Shown piece after piece: positions 50,199 through 59,484 of a stretch of DNA of 64,000 nucleotides (position 1 is its first letter; every line of letters begins with the position of its first letter). The notes under the pieces were generated by a model that saw nothing but the letters and a program-made list of their open reading frames with translations, made no database searches and had not been told where the DNA came from. This stretch comes from Streptomyces venezuelae (GTDB lineage Bacteria > Actinomycetota > Actinomycetes > Streptomycetales > Streptomycetaceae). Location of the stretch: the NCBI RefSeq assembly GCF_008642355.1, contig NZ_CP029193.1, forward strand, positions 6,286,001 through 6,350,000, given 5' to 3'. The position numbers were made by a program, and so were the translations under genes.

Positions 50199-51773
50199 TC
50201 ACCGTCGACGCCACCCGCCGGACCGTATGCGCGCTGGACTCCCGGCCCAGCCCGTCAGGGCCTCGATGCGTTCGGCCCGGCGGGTGGTCGCGTCGGTGGT
50301 CTGTGTGGCCCACGCGATGTGGCCGTCCGGGCGTACCAGGATCTCCGTCACTCCGTGCAGGTTGGGGTGGGAGGCCCGTGCCGGGGCGTTCGTCGCGGTT
50401 GCCGCGATGAGGTGTGGGGGCCGGTCGTCGCGGTCCCCGGCGGGCGGTCGGGTCTGGCCGGTGTCGTGTTCCGCGACTGAGATCAGGACGAAGCGGGCCG
50501 GTGTGAGGAGTTCGTGTACGCGTGTGTTCTCCGTGGTTGGTGTGGTCAGTTCGATGTCCGGCATGCGGCTGCCCGTCAGGGGGTGGGCGCCTTGGTGTGG
50601 TGATGTGTATGCCGTGCTCAGTGCCGAGACGCGGTCGGCGAGGAGACGGTTGACGTCCTTGATGCCGAGCAATTCGTCGAACAGGGTGCGCAGGGCCGTC
50701 GCGGCGTTTTCGTACTGGGGGACCAAGGGGAGTTCGGCCAAGAGCTGTTGGACGGTGGTGTTCCGGGTGACTGTCCGTCCGATCGGGCGTCGTTCGTCCT
50801 CGTAGCTGTCCAGCAGGCCCGCGGGGGCCCAGCCGTTGATCTCGGCGGCGAGCTTCCAGCCGAGGTTCATGGCGTCCTGCAGGCCCGTGTTCAGTCCCTG
50901 CCCGCCCGCCGGGAAATGGATGTGGGCGGCGTCGCCGGCCAGCAGCACGCGACCGTTGCGGTAGCCCTCGGCCAGGCGGGTGGCGTTGCCGAAGCGTGAG
51001 AGCCACCGCGGTTCGGCGATGCCGCAGTCGTGGCCGCAGAGGCGCGTCAGGGCGTCCCGGAACTCCTCCAGCGTCACCGGTTCGGCGGCGGGGACGCGCA
51101 TGCGCTCGGGGTCGATGCAGACGAAGCGGGTGAGCCCCGGCTCCAGTGGTACGACCATGACGCCGTGTGACCGTGCTGCTTCCAGGGTCTCGGGGGCGGC
51201 GTCGACCACGGCGAAGTCGCCGAGTACGCCGGTGAGCGTCTCGTCGGTGCCGGGGAAGCCGATGCCGACGGCCTGTCGCACGGCGCTGCGACCGCCGTCG
51301 CATCCGACGACGTATTGCGTGCGGGGTGTGGTGATCTGTCCGTCCGCGGCACGGAGTTCGACCGACACGCCCGTGTCGTCCTGTGTCAGCCCCAGGACCT
51401 CGTGCCCGCGGTCGATCCGCACACCCAGTTCGCGGGCCCGCTCCTCCAGCAGGGCTTCCGTGCGCGCCTGGGCCAGGAACAGCGTGTAGCCGTGCCCGCT
51501 GTCCAACGCGCCGAAGTCGAGCCGGGTGGGCAGATTGGCGAAGTGCCAGCCCGGCAGGGTCTTCCCCCACGACAGGAAGCGGGGCAGGAGACCTCGCATG
51601 TCCAGCAGCTCCAGGCTGCGCGGATGCAGCGTGAGGGCGCGGGAGTTCCGCGTCGCTTCCGTGCGACGCTCCACGATCCGCACCCGCGTGCCGGCCAGGG
51701 CGAGTTCACATCCGAGCATGAGGCCGGTCGGGCCTGCGCCTACGACGATGACATCGGGTTCATCGGGGTTCAT
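50199..51773 (-). CDS. FAD-dependent aromatic hydroxylase (PHBH fold)
   Basis: This 524-residue flavoprotein monooxygenase has the FAD dinucleotide motif VVGAGPTGLMLGCELAL, the DG motif VVGCDGGRSAVRQ and the GD motif RVLLAGDAAHIHFPAGGQGLNTGLQD. Members hydroxylate phenols or polyketides with NAD(P)H and O2. A C-terminal thioredoxin-like domain, as in phenol hydroxylases, is present (about 400-520). It is divergent from a TetR gene with two operators between them, so its induction probably follows the TetR ligand. Confidence 0.9.
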   Translation of the reverse strand: MNPDEPDVIVVGAGPTGLMLGCELALAGTRVRIVERRTEATRNSRALTLHPRSLELLDMRGLLPRFLSWGKTLPGWHFANLPTRLDFGALDSGHGYTLFLAQARTEALLEERARELGVRIDRGHEVLGLTQDDTGVSVELRAADGQITTPRTQYVVGCDGGRSAVRQAVGIGFPGTDETLTGVLGDFAVVDAAPETLEAARSHGVMVVPLEPGLTRFVCIDPERMRVPAAEPVTLEEFRDALTRLCGHDCGIAEPRWLSRFGNATRLAEGYRNGRVLLAGDAAHIHFPAGGQGLNTGLQDAMNLGWKLAAEINGWAPAGLLDSYEDERRPIGRTVTRNTTVQQLLAELPLVPQYENAATALRTLFDELLGIKDVNRLLADRVSALSTAYTSPHQGAHPLTGSRMPDIELTTPTTENTRVHELLTPARFVLISVAEHDTGQTRPPAGDRDDRPPHLIAATATNAPARASHPNLHGVTEILVRPDGHIAWATQTTDATTRRAERIEALTGWAGSPARIRSGGWRRR

Positions 51774-51800
51774 GACTGCTCCCTCTGTGGTGAGCCATTA

Positions 51801-51830
51801 GTGAACAGTGTTCACGTGAACGATGTTCAC
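51801..51830. promoter_or_regulatory. Twin palindromic TetR operators
   Basis: Two 15-bp palindromes are directly adjacent: GTGAACAGTGTTCAC (51801-51815) and GTGAACGATGTTCAC (51816-51830). They lie between the divergent hydroxylase and TetR starts, so one repressor array can control both genes. The second ends 13 bp before the TetR ATG. Confidence 0.88.
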
Positions 51831-51843
51831 TATAGTTGGGGGC

Positions 51844-52509
51844 ATGAGCTCTCCGTCAATCCCGAGCAGGGGCCGGCCGCCGCGGCTCGACCGTGCGAAA
51901 ACCGTCGAGACCGCCCTCGAGCTGCTGGACGACGTCGGTCTCGAAGCGCTCACGATGCGCAGGCTGGCCGACAGGCTGGGCGTCCAGGCCGGGGCGCTCT
52001 ACCGCCACTTCACGACCAAACAGGACCTGCTGACCGCCATGGCCGAACGCATGCTCGGTGACGTTCAGGCTTCAACCGGGTCGGAGGACTGGGAAGGGCG
52101 CCTGCGAGCACTCGCCCGTGCGATGCGCCGGGTGCTCCTTGCGCGCCGTGACGGCGCCAGAGTCTTCGGCGGCACCCACTCGGTCGGCCCCCACACGCTG
52201 GCCTTCGCCGAATCCGTCCTCGGCGTGTTCCGCGAGGCCGGATTCAAGGACGAGGACGCCGCCCGCGCACTCATGACCCTGGTCAACTTCACCCTGGGCC
52301 ACACGCTGGAAGAGCAGGCCGCCACCATGCCGCGCGAGGACGGTGCGCCGGACGAGGCGGACCGCCTGCGGAGCGCTGTCCTGGCCGGCCCGTATCCGCA
52401 TCTCACGGCCACAGTGCCCGTGCTCACCAGCACAGACTTCGACGCCCACTTCGAATTCGCGTTGGACGTCCACGTCGAGGGGCTGCGTCGGCTGCGGTGC
52501 GGCGCCTGA
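51844..52509 (+). CDS. TetR-family transcriptional regulator (TetR_C domain)
   Basis: This 221-residue repressor has an N-terminal helix-turn-helix (TVETALELLDDVGLEALTMRRLADRLGVQAGALYRHFTTKQDLL) and a C-terminal ligand domain of the tetracycline-repressor class. It probably binds the twin GTGAAC palindromes just upstream and controls itself and the FAD hydroxylase. The ligand is unknown, though pairing with a hydroxylase suggests a polycyclic or phenolic compound. The ATG at 51844 is used. Confidence 0.9.
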   Translation: MSSPSIPSRGRPPRLDRAKTVETALELLDDVGLEALTMRRLADRLGVQAGALYRHFTTKQDLLTAMAERMLGDVQASTGSEDWEGRLRALARAMRRVLLARRDGARVFGGTHSVGPHTLAFAESVLGVFREAGFKDEDAARALMTLVNFTLGHTLEEQAATMPREDGAPDEADRLRSAVLAGPYPHLTATVPVLTSTDFDAHFEFALDVHVEGLRRLRCGA

Positions 52510-52528
52510 TGAGGGTTCTGCGCCGGAG

Positions 52529-53608
52529 CTACCGTGAGCGCTCGCCCGGCGGTACGACCGCACGCGGCAACCGAGGCTCCACCACCGGCCGGAACACCCT
52601 CCGCACCGGCGGAGTCGACAGCAGGAACACCGTTGCGATGACTCCGGCCGTGAGGAGGAGCTGGCCCGGTGCGCCGAGGTCCTTCAGGTGTGGGTACAGG
52701 CCCGCCGCCTCACCCGCGCGGATCAGGAGGCCGTGGAGGAGGTACGGGTACATCGTCGCGGCGCCGAGGGCCGTGAAGGCGGTGCGGCGGCGGGGGACGC
52801 AGGCGAAGAATGCCGCTACCAGGGTCGCGCTCAGCATGAAGATGCCGATGCGGATCGCCAGGTACCGGGGCCAGGACACGTCCAGGTCGGTGTGGCCCGC
52901 GTCCATGGAGAGCCAGTGCTCGTCGGGGGCCGGGAGCCATAGGTATGACGCCGCTCCCGCGCAGAGAAGAGTGAGGATCGCGCAGCGGCGGGCCGTGCGT
53001 GTGCGGAGGAGGGCGAAGTGTTCCGGGCGCAGGGTCAGGCCGAGCACGAACCAGGGCAGGAACATCAGTACGCGGGGGAGCGCCAGGTCGTAGGACATGG
53101 TCGTCAGGCCCGCGGTGAGGGAGAGTCCCGCCGCTATGGGCACCGGGCAGCGGATCGCTCGCCATACCGGGGCGCTCAGGCGCCAGAGGAACAGGGCTAC
53201 CAGGAACCAGCAGAGGTACGTCGGTTCCGTGGGGGTGTACGCGAAGGGCTCGTCCCGCACCGCGCTGTTCGTCGCCGCGTACGCCAGCTCGAAGAACAGG
53301 TAGGGGAGCAGGACGCTCTCGATCAGGCGGCGTACCTGGGTGGGCGTGCCTGTGAAGCGTTGCGAGAAGTAGCCGCACAGCAGGATGAACGCCGGCATGT
53401 GGAACGTGTAGATCAAGGTGTGCACGGACTGGAGCGCGTGCGTGCCGGACACGATCTGTTCCCAGGAGTGGCCCAGGGCGACCAGCACGATCAACAAGAA
53501 CTTCGCGTTGTCGAAGAACGGGTCCCGGGCGATGTCCTGGCTGCCCGGTGCGTTCTGTGTCCGGGGCGGATCCTGCGGCTTCGTCGTGCCCGGCATCCGT
53601 ACGCGCAT
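52529..53608 (-). CDS. Acyltransferase-3 family membrane protein
   Basis: This 359-residue protein has about ten hydrophobic helices and an N-terminal RDPFFDNAKFLLIVLVALGHSWE, where the Asp and His match the active-site region of acyltransferase-3/OpgC-like sugar O-acetylases. It probably transfers an acyl group to an extracellular glycan. The ATG at 53608 shares its A with the stop of the PIG-L gene (TGATG), so the two enzymes are coupled and may act on the same glycan: deacetylate, then re-acylate. Confidence 0.82.
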   Translation of the reverse strand: MRVRMPGTTKPQDPPRTQNAPGSQDIARDPFFDNAKFLLIVLVALGHSWEQIVSGTHALQSVHTLIYTFHMPAFILLCGYFSQRFTGTPTQVRRLIESVLLPYLFFELAYAATNSAVRDEPFAYTPTEPTYLCWFLVALFLWRLSAPVWRAIRCPVPIAAGLSLTAGLTTMSYDLALPRVLMFLPWFVLGLTLRPEHFALLRTRTARRCAILTLLCAGAASYLWLPAPDEHWLSMDAGHTDLDVSWPRYLAIRIGIFMLSATLVAAFFACVPRRRTAFTALGAATMYPYLLHGLLIRAGEAAGLYPHLKDLGAPGQLLLTAGVIATVFLLSTPPVRRVFRPVVEPRLPRAVVPPGERSR

Positions 53609-55956
53609 CACGCCCTCGACCTTCCCTCCGTCGGGGACCCCACCGGCTGCCAAGGAGCCAGGCGACCTCCTCCACGCGTGGCATGGGTCCAGTACAGGCG
53701 GCTGTCCAGGCCGAGCATCGTGAGGACCACGCCGCCCGACGACAGGGCGGCGCTCGACGGGGCGCCCGCGAGGAGTACGCCCGTGTGGTTCCACTGCGGA
53801 CGGGTTCTCGCCCTGCCCGACGTGCCCCACGCCGTGGCGACATCGCCCGTGGCGGTCCGGGCCGCCAGCAGGACGTCACCCCGGTCGCCGGACGTGGCGC
53901 TCACGGGTCCGTAGCCGCCCGCCCCGCCCAGGTCCGTGACGGACGTCGACGTGTGGGCCGTGGACGAACGGCGTACGCGGCCCGGCCCCGAGGAGGAAGA
54001 GGAGGCGGCGGTGAGGGCGTCGGCGTGCAGGCGGGCCGAACAGACGTTGCCGGAGTTCGGGGCGCGGTAGAAGACCCGGACGCCGTCGTCGTCCCTGCGG
54101 ACGGTCAGCGGCAACGTGGTGGCCGGGAGGCCGGTGGCCAGCGGGCCGCGCACCTCCGCTCCCGGCTCGTCCTGGATCCAGGCCAGGACGGTGTGCGGGG
54201 TGGCGGCGAGGACGTACGCCCGTCCGGCGCGGTCCGTCGCCGCGACCGGGTCGCTGTGGACCGCCTTGCCGCCCAGGGCGCGCCAGGGCGTCCACGTACC
54301 GTCCGGCTGCTGGGCGCGTGTCGTCAGCTGGTGGGTGCTGTCGCGCAGGAAGACCGACATCGCGCCGTCGCGGTCCACGACGACCGCGGGGGAGCTGATG
54401 TCGTTCGTGCCGATCTCGTCGGACAGCTCGGGGGTGCCGAGGGACTGCCAGGGCCCGAAGGGCTCTCCCGGGGCCGACTGGATGACGTACCCGACTTCCT
54501 TGCCGTAGCCGGCCGCCGATCCGTCGCCGAACAGGGTCCGGGTGCCGAAGACGGCTATCCGTCCGTCGGGGAGAGCGGTGGGGCGTACGCCTGTGTCGAC
54601 GCCGGTCTCCGGCTGGAACACCGGGCCCTTCCAGCGGCTCGCGTTCCACTTCCCGCTGTTCCCGCCGTCGCTGCCCTTCCCGGTCTCCCCGCCCGGACGG
54701 TGCCAGTACGCGATACGTCCGTCCAGCACGGCGAAAGCCCACAGGCTGTCGTCCTTGCCCGCGAGCAGCCAGTCCGCGCCGGTGTCGCCGGCGTGGTGGA
54801 TGCTGTGCGACCAGCGGGGCTTGGGGCTCGCGGCGACCTTCAGGTCACCGCAGCCCGCCGGGTCCTCGCAGGAGTCCCGGGTGGCGTCGTCGCTCCAGGA
54901 GTACGTGGCGAGAGTGCGGGCCTTCGACGCGCCGGAAGCGGGGTCCAGGGCCTGGGGGAGGCCGCCGTTGAAGTAGCCCATGTAGGTCTGCACGGTGAAG
55001 TGGGGACGCGAACCGGAGGCGGCGTACCGGGCGAGGGCCTGCTGCACGAAGCGGGCGCCGAAACGGTGGTCCTGGTGGTCGGAACACCTGAGGTTGCGGT
55101 CGAGACGGCCCGGCGTCGGGTTCTGCATCCGGACCTGCGTGGGCCGGAACCGCTTGAGGTAGCCGGTCAGGGTCTGGATGAGCTGTTCCTTCGTGTACGA
55201 GAAGTCGCGGGTGACCGGGCCGCCGTACGCCAGCTGCGAGCCGAGCGCGCCGATCCGGCCCTCCCACAGTCCGTGCAGGCTGTGCGGGCGGTCGCCGGTG
55301 ATGCTGCCCGCCTCGTGCAGCAGCGTCCACACCAGCTGGATGTGGGGGTAGCCCTGCAACGTGTCGAGCTCCGCCTGCCCACCGCCCGCCGTCGCAATCA
55401 CGGTGCGCCGCCAGGGGTGCCCCGGACGTCCGGTGACCATCTCCGCGTACGCGGCGCGAATGCCGTTCTGCCGCGCCTTGGCATATTTGTGCTTGTCGCG
55501 CGTCGGGCGGCGGGTCTGGCTCGCGCCCATGCCTACGCCCCTGCCCGAACCCGAAGCTGCGCCCGTGCCCGTACGCGCGCCCGCCCGCGGGCCGTTGACG
55601 CCGTTGGACTCGCCGGACGTCAGGTAGATCGTGGTCAGCGGCCTGCCGCTGCGCAGCGACTGCCCGACCTCCGGGTTGATGAAGAACAGGTCGTCGTCGG
55701 GGTGCGCGACGATCTGCACGACCGCTTCCGTGGTCTGCGGCTGCGGCCCGGACGCCGCCCACGTACCCGTCGGGGCGGCCTTGCTCAGGTCCGGTGCCTG
55801 ATGCGGCACTGCGGGCGCTTCGCCACCCTCACCGTTCGAGCGGACGGCCAGGCCTATGCCGACTCCCACGGGCGTCATGGCGCCCAGCACGGTGGCCGCG
55901 AGGACGTTGCGACGGGTGGCGCGCGTGCGCGGGAGAAGGCGCTTCTCGGGGGGCAT
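53608..55956 (-). CDS. Exported PIG-L deacetylase with C-terminal beta-propeller/lectin-like region
   Basis: This 782-residue protein has an N-terminal twin-arginine-like signal (RATRRNVLAATVLGAMTPVGVGIGLAV), then a PIG-L/LmbE domain with the zinc motif AHPDDDLFF and downstream SDHQDH (about 80-330). The remaining 450 residues contain repeating tryptophan/aspartate blades (KDDSLWAFAVLDGRIAYWH, DGAMSVFLRDSTHQLTTR), typical of sugar-binding or sialidase-like repeats. It should remove N-acetyl groups from an extracellular sugar polymer. It is coupled to the acyltransferase gene. Confidence 0.85.
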   Translation of the reverse strand: MPPEKRLLPRTRATRRNVLAATVLGAMTPVGVGIGLAVRSNGEGGEAPAVPHQAPDLSKAAPTGTWAASGPQPQTTEAVVQIVAHPDDDLFFINPEVGQSLRSGRPLTTIYLTSGESNGVNGPRAGARTGTGAASGSGRGVGMGASQTRRPTRDKHKYAKARQNGIRAAYAEMVTGRPGHPWRRTVIATAGGGQAELDTLQGYPHIQLVWTLLHEAGSITGDRPHSLHGLWEGRIGALGSQLAYGGPVTRDFSYTKEQLIQTLTGYLKRFRPTQVRMQNPTPGRLDRNLRCSDHQDHRFGARFVQQALARYAASGSRPHFTVQTYMGYFNGGLPQALDPASGASKARTLATYSWSDDATRDSCEDPAGCGDLKVAASPKPRWSHSIHHAGDTGADWLLAGKDDSLWAFAVLDGRIAYWHRPGGETGKGSDGGNSGKWNASRWKGPVFQPETGVDTGVRPTALPDGRIAVFGTRTLFGDGSAAGYGKEVGYVIQSAPGEPFGPWQSLGTPELSDEIGTNDISSPAVVVDRDGAMSVFLRDSTHQLTTRAQQPDGTWTPWRALGGKAVHSDPVAATDRAGRAYVLAATPHTVLAWIQDEPGAEVRGPLATGLPATTLPLTVRRDDDGVRVFYRAPNSGNVCSARLHADALTAASSSSSGPGRVRRSSTAHTSTSVTDLGGAGGYGPVSATSGDRGDVLLAARTATGDVATAWGTSGRARTRPQWNHTGVLLAGAPSSAALSSGGVVLTMLGLDSRLYWTHATRGGGRLAPWQPVGSPTEGRSRA

Positions 55957-56130
55957 GGGTGGTCTTGCCTATCTGCGTCTGGCGTACCGGCCACTCGGCT
56001 CGTGCGCTGCCGGCGTGGACTCGTGGACTCGTGAACTCCTTGATCACTGGGGAAGATGACGCGTGGAAGTGGGGGGTTGTCCTCAGTGATCTTCCTCACG
56101 GGTGTTCCGGGGATGTCCTGGAGGTGTTCT

Positions 56131-57048
56131 GTGGGTGTCCTGCGCCTGTCCTCGCGGGTGGGTCTCACGTCACTCGGTGACGGGGCCCAGGTGCACTGGA
56201 CCAGGACCGCGGCGCTGCCGGACGGCGCGGGTGGGAACGGTGCGGGCGAGAACGGTGGGCGGAGGCCGCCCGTCGTGTTGCTCCACGGCGGCCCCGGGCT
56301 CCCCGACTACCTCGGCGACGTCGCCGGGATGGTCGCGGACCTCGCGCCCGTGTACCGGTACGACCAGCGCGGGGCCGGGCGGTCGGTGTGGCGGGGGCGC
56401 CATGCGCTCGCCCGGCACGTCGGTGATCTCGCCGAGCTCCTCGACGCGTGGGACGCGCCGCGGGCCGTGCTCGTCGGGCACTCCTACGGCGCCGAGCTCG
56501 CCGCCCGGTTCTGTCTCGCGCACCCGGACCGGGTGGCCGCGGTGCTGCTGATGTGCGGACCGTTCCTCGGGGACTGGCGCACCGGGTACCGGGCCGAGCG
56601 GGAGCGCCGTATGACCGACGCGCAGCGGGAGCGGCTCCGCGTACTGGAGGAGTTGCCGCGCCGCAGCGAGGAGCAGGAGGTCGAGCTGCTCACCCTCGCC
56701 TGGTTCACCGACCACTCCGATGCCGGGCGCGGTCGGCAGTGGGCTGCGCGTGATGCCCGTCGTCGGCGGCCCGTCAACTGGAGGATGAACCGTGAGCTGG
56801 GCGCGGCGGGGCGTGCGGACCCCCTCGACGGGCATGTGGACGAGCTGCGCGAGCGGCTGCCCGCGCGGGCGGAACTGCTGGGCGGGTGCGACGACCCGCG
56901 GCCCTTGTCGGCGCTCGAAGACCTCGCCCGCTCCCTCGGGCTCCGGCTGACCCGGGTCGAGGGCGCCGGTCACGAACCGTGGCTGGAGCGGCCCGATGCC
57001 GTGCGGGCTTGTCTGCGGCGCTTCGTGCGGGACGCGCCTCTCGCCTGA
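56131..57048 (+). CDS. Alpha/beta hydrolase, proline-iminopeptidase-like
   Basis: This 305-residue hydrolase has an HGGPG oxyanion motif (VVLLHGGPGLPDYL), YDQRGAGRS, the nucleophile elbow GHSYGAE and a C-terminal histidine in GAGHEPWLE, the layout of prolyl iminopeptidases and related hydrolases. The lid is short. The GTG at 56131 has GGAGG exactly 6 nt upstream, which decides between it and in-frame starts at 56056 and 56113. The substrate is unknown. Confidence 0.87.
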   Translation: MGVLRLSSRVGLTSLGDGAQVHWTRTAALPDGAGGNGAGENGGRRPPVVLLHGGPGLPDYLGDVAGMVADLAPVYRYDQRGAGRSVWRGRHALARHVGDLAELLDAWDAPRAVLVGHSYGAELAARFCLAHPDRVAAVLLMCGPFLGDWRTGYRAERERRMTDAQRERLRVLEELPRRSEEQEVELLTLAWFTDHSDAGRGRQWAARDARRRRPVNWRMNRELGAAGRADPLDGHVDELRERLPARAELLGGCDDPRPLSALEDLARSLGLRLTRVEGAGHEPWLERPDAVRACLRRFVRDAPLA

Positions 57049-57081
57049 GGTCGTTCTGTCTGATCTGACCCGGCCGTCCTG

Positions 57082-57098
57082 TTGCACATATATTGCAA
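57082..57098. promoter_or_regulatory. TTGCA...TGCAA inverted repeat before tsaD
   Basis: A 17-bp AT-rich element with arms TTGCA and TGCAA lies 29 bp before the chosen tsaD start. In such GC-rich DNA this is conspicuous and could be an operator or a promoter core element. No regulator is assigned. Confidence 0.4.
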
Positions 57099-57127
57099 GT
57101 GCGTAAGCCATGCAGAAAGGGCGTGCC

Positions 57128-58198
57128 GTGGGCAAATCAGTGGTGCTGGGCATCGAGTCGTCGTGCGACGAGACCGGTGCGGGGATCGTCCGGGACGGAG
57201 AGCTGCTCGCGCACGTGGTCGCGTCGAGCATGGACGAGCACGCGCGGTACGGCGGCGTCGTGCCCGAGATCGCCGCCCGCGCGCACCTGCACGCCTTCCG
57301 TCCCGTCGTGCGGCGGGCCCTCGACCAGGCAGGACTGCGCCTGGCGCAGATCGACGCGGTCGCCGTCACCACCGGACCCGGCCTCTCCGGCGCCCTGCAG
57401 GTGGGACTCGCGGGCGCCAGGACCCTGGCCTACTCGGCAGGGGTCCCGCTGTACGGAGTGCACCACCTGGCCGGGCACGTCGCCGCCGACACCCTGGAGC
57501 ACGGCCCGCTGCCCGAACCGTGCGTCGTGCTCATCGTCTCGGGCGGACACACCTCGCTGCTCCTGGTCCGGGACCTCGTGCGCGAACCGATCCTGCACCT
57601 CGGGGACACGCTCGACGACGCGGCGGGGGAGTGCTTCGACAAGGTCGCCCGGATCCTCGGTCTGCCCTACCCGGGCGGGCCCGCGATCGACCGCGCGGCA
57701 CGGGACGGGGATCCGCGGGCCGTCACGTTCCCGCGGCCGCTGACCCGGCCCGGCGACGACCCGTACGCCTTCTCCTTCTCCGGCCTCAAGACCGCCGCGG
57801 CCCGCTGGGTCGAGCGACACCGCCTGCGGGGCGAGCAGCTCTCCGTGGCCGACGGGGCCGCCGCGCTGCAGGAGGCCGTCGCCGACGTACTGACCCGCAA
57901 GGCGCTGGCGGCCTGCCGTGCGTACGACGTGCAGACGCTGGTCGTCGTCGGTGGCGTGGCGGCGAACTCCCGGGTCCGCGGGCTCGCCGAGGAGCGGTGC
58001 GCGGCCGCCGGGGTCGAGCTGCGCGTGCCGCCCATGACGTTGTGCACCGACAACGGCGCGATGATCGCCGCCGTCGGCGATCTGCTGCTCCGCTCCGGCG
58101 CCGAGCCCGCGCCGCTGAACGTGTCGATCGACCCGTCGGCACCGCTCGAATACGCCTCGCTCACCCCGCTGCCGGGCTCACCGCGCCGCGCCGCCTGA
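57128..58198 (+). CDS. tsaD: TsaD-like tRNA N6-threonylcarbamoyladenosine transferase subunit
   Basis: This 356-residue protein has the ASKHA features of TsaD/Kae1: [14 protein letters not shown], the metal-binding [29 protein letters not shown] and the C-terminal CTDNGAMIA. TsaD moves the threonylcarbamoyl group onto A37 of tRNAs reading ANN codons, together with TsaB and TsaE. Those partners are not next to it here, although Streptomyces usually has a tsaE-tsaB-rimI-tsaD cluster elsewhere, so this may be a second copy. The GTG at 57128 follows AAGGG; the ATG at 57110 lacks a ribosome site. Confidence 0.87.
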   Translation: MGKSVVLGIESSCDETGAGIVRDGELLAHVVASSMDEHARYGGVVPEIAARAHLHAFRPVVRRALDQAGLRLAQIDAVAVTTGPGLSGALQVGLAGARTLAYSAGVPLYGVHHLAGHVAADTLEHGPLPEPCVVLIVSGGHTSLLLVRDLVREPILHLGDTLDDAAGECFDKVARILGLPYPGGPAIDRAARDGDPRAVTFPRPLTRPGDDPYAFSFSGLKTAAARWVERHRLRGEQLSVADGAAALQEAVADVLTRKALAACRAYDVQTLVVVGGVAANSRVRGLAEERCAAAGVELRVPPMTLCTDNGAMIAAVGDLLLRSGAEPAPLNVSIDPSAPLEYASLTPLPGSPRRAA

Positions 58199-58277
58199 CG
58201 GGCGTCGGCGTGGGTGCTGTCTCCGGGAACCGTCTGCCGTCGTACGTGAAACGCGTCTGAAGCGTCCGCGCGAAGGC

Positions 58278-58320
58278 CTTCGGGGGTGCGCCCCTGCACG
58301 AGGGGTGCGCACCCCCGAAG
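58278..58320. terminator. Bidirectional hairpin between tsaD and the amidase gene
   Basis: Long near-perfect arms starting CTTCGGGGGTGCG and ending CGCACCCCCGAAG, with a 2-nt bulge and a 5-nt loop, separate the convergent tsaD (+) and amidase (-) genes. Confidence 0.85.
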
Positions 58321-58333
58321 CACGGCGGGGCGT

Positions 58334-59278
58334 TCAGCTCGTGGACGTCAGCGGCCCGTACGCGTCCGGGCGGCGCGTCGCCAGGAACGGGAAGAGTTCC
58401 AGCCAGTCGCGGCGCGCGTCGAGGTCGAGGTCGGCGACCAGGACGGCGGGCTCGTCGCGCGGGGCCTGCGCGAGGACCCGGCCGTAGGGGTCGACGATGA
58501 ATGAGCTCCCGTAGAACGTGAGGCCGTTCTCCGAGCCGATGCGGTTCGGCACCACCATGAAGGTCGCGTTGGCGATCGCGTTGCCGGTGATGACCTTCTG
58601 CCAGATCGGCTGCGTGTCGAAGCCGGGGTGGCCGGGCTCGGAGCCGATGGCGGTCGGGTAGACGAGGACGTCGGCTCCGGCGAGGGAGTAGGCGCGGGCG
58701 AGCTCGGGGAACCACTGGTCCCAGCAGGTCGGCAGGCCGAGGTTCGCGTCGTCGACCCGTACCAGCGGGAACGCGTCGTCGCCGGCCGGGCCCTGACGGA
58801 ACCAGTGGTCCTCGTAGTAGCCCTCCGAGACCGGGATGTGCGTCTTGCGGGTGCGCTGGGCGAGGCTGCCGTCCGGGGCGACGAGGATCGCCGTGTTGTA
58901 GCCGAGCCCGTCGTCGTCGCCGCCCGGCGCGGGGGCCCGCTCGTAGAGCGAGGCGTGCACGTACACCCCGTACTCGCGTGCCGCCTCCGCGGCGAACGTG
59001 AACGTCGGGCCGGTGAGCAGCTCCTCGGGCGCGGCCGGTGCCGGGTGGTCGGCCTTGCGTACGACCGCGAAGTACGGCGAAAGCGTCAGCTCCTGGAGGC
59101 ACACCACCCGCGCGCCCTCCGCCGCGGCGAGACGGATGCCCTCGCGCAGGGCGGCGCGGTGCTCGTCGGGGTCGCGGTGCCAGCGCTGCTGCACGGCGGC
59201 CACGCGGAGGGGGGACCGTTCGGCGGGCCGGGTCCTGGTGGGGGACGCGGGCGGGTTGTACGCGGTGATCAGACGCAT
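58334..59278 (-). CDS. Nitrilase-superfamily amidohydrolase (N-carbamoylputrescine amidase-like)
   Basis: This 314-residue enzyme has the complete Glu-Lys-Cys triad of carbon-nitrogen hydrolases: E63 (LQELTLSPYF), K145 (RTRKTHIP) and C185 (PTCWDQWFPE). The sequence EGYYEDHWF and the motif around Cys resemble AguB, which hydrolyses N-carbamoylputrescine to putrescine; beta-ureidopropionase-type substrates are possible. The ATG at 59278 is used. It is divergent from a LacI-type gene, with twin palindromes between them, and so is probably induced by a small sugar or amine ligand. Confidence 0.87.
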   Translation of the reverse strand: MRLITAYNPPASPTRTRPAERSPLRVAAVQQRWHRDPDEHRAALREGIRLAAAEGARVVCLQELTLSPYFAVVRKADHPAPAAPEELLTGPTFTFAAEAAREYGVYVHASLYERAPAPGGDDDGLGYNTAILVAPDGSLAQRTRKTHIPVSEGYYEDHWFRQGPAGDDAFPLVRVDDANLGLPTCWDQWFPELARAYSLAGADVLVYPTAIGSEPGHPGFDTQPIWQKVITGNAIANATFMVVPNRIGSENGLTFYGSSFIVDPYGRVLAQAPRDEPAVLVADLDLDARRDWLELFPFLATRRPDAYGPLTSTS

Positions 59279-59388
59279 GACGACTTCCAGGGGGGGGAGT
59301 GCGGGTCGGGGGCAGGGGCGCGCGGAGCGGGGTGATGTCGCAGCCGCACGCGGCCGGCGCCCGCCACGGACGGACGCCGCGAGCGGGC

Positions 59389-59440
59389 TGCCGGAACGTT
59401 CCGGCACGGCTGAATGTAGACCGAGCCGGAACGTTCCGGC
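59389..59440. promoter_or_regulatory. Twin palindromic LacI-type operators
   Basis: An 18-bp palindrome TGCCGGAACGTTCCGGCA at 59389-59406 and a 16-bp copy GCCGGAACGTTCCGGC at 59425-59440 lie between the divergent amidase and LacI genes. Centre-to-centre spacing is 35 bp. The central CG step is characteristic of LacI-family operators. Confidence 0.9.
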
Positions 59441-59484
59441 AAGAGTCGCTCCCTGTTGATCGCGTACGTCTACACTTCGGCCAC

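Noticed and set aside
50113..51570. A 485-codon minus-strand frame overlapping the FAD hydroxylase
   Set aside because: The hydroxylase in another frame of the same strand has all FAD motifs; this frame is arginine/proline-rich noise.
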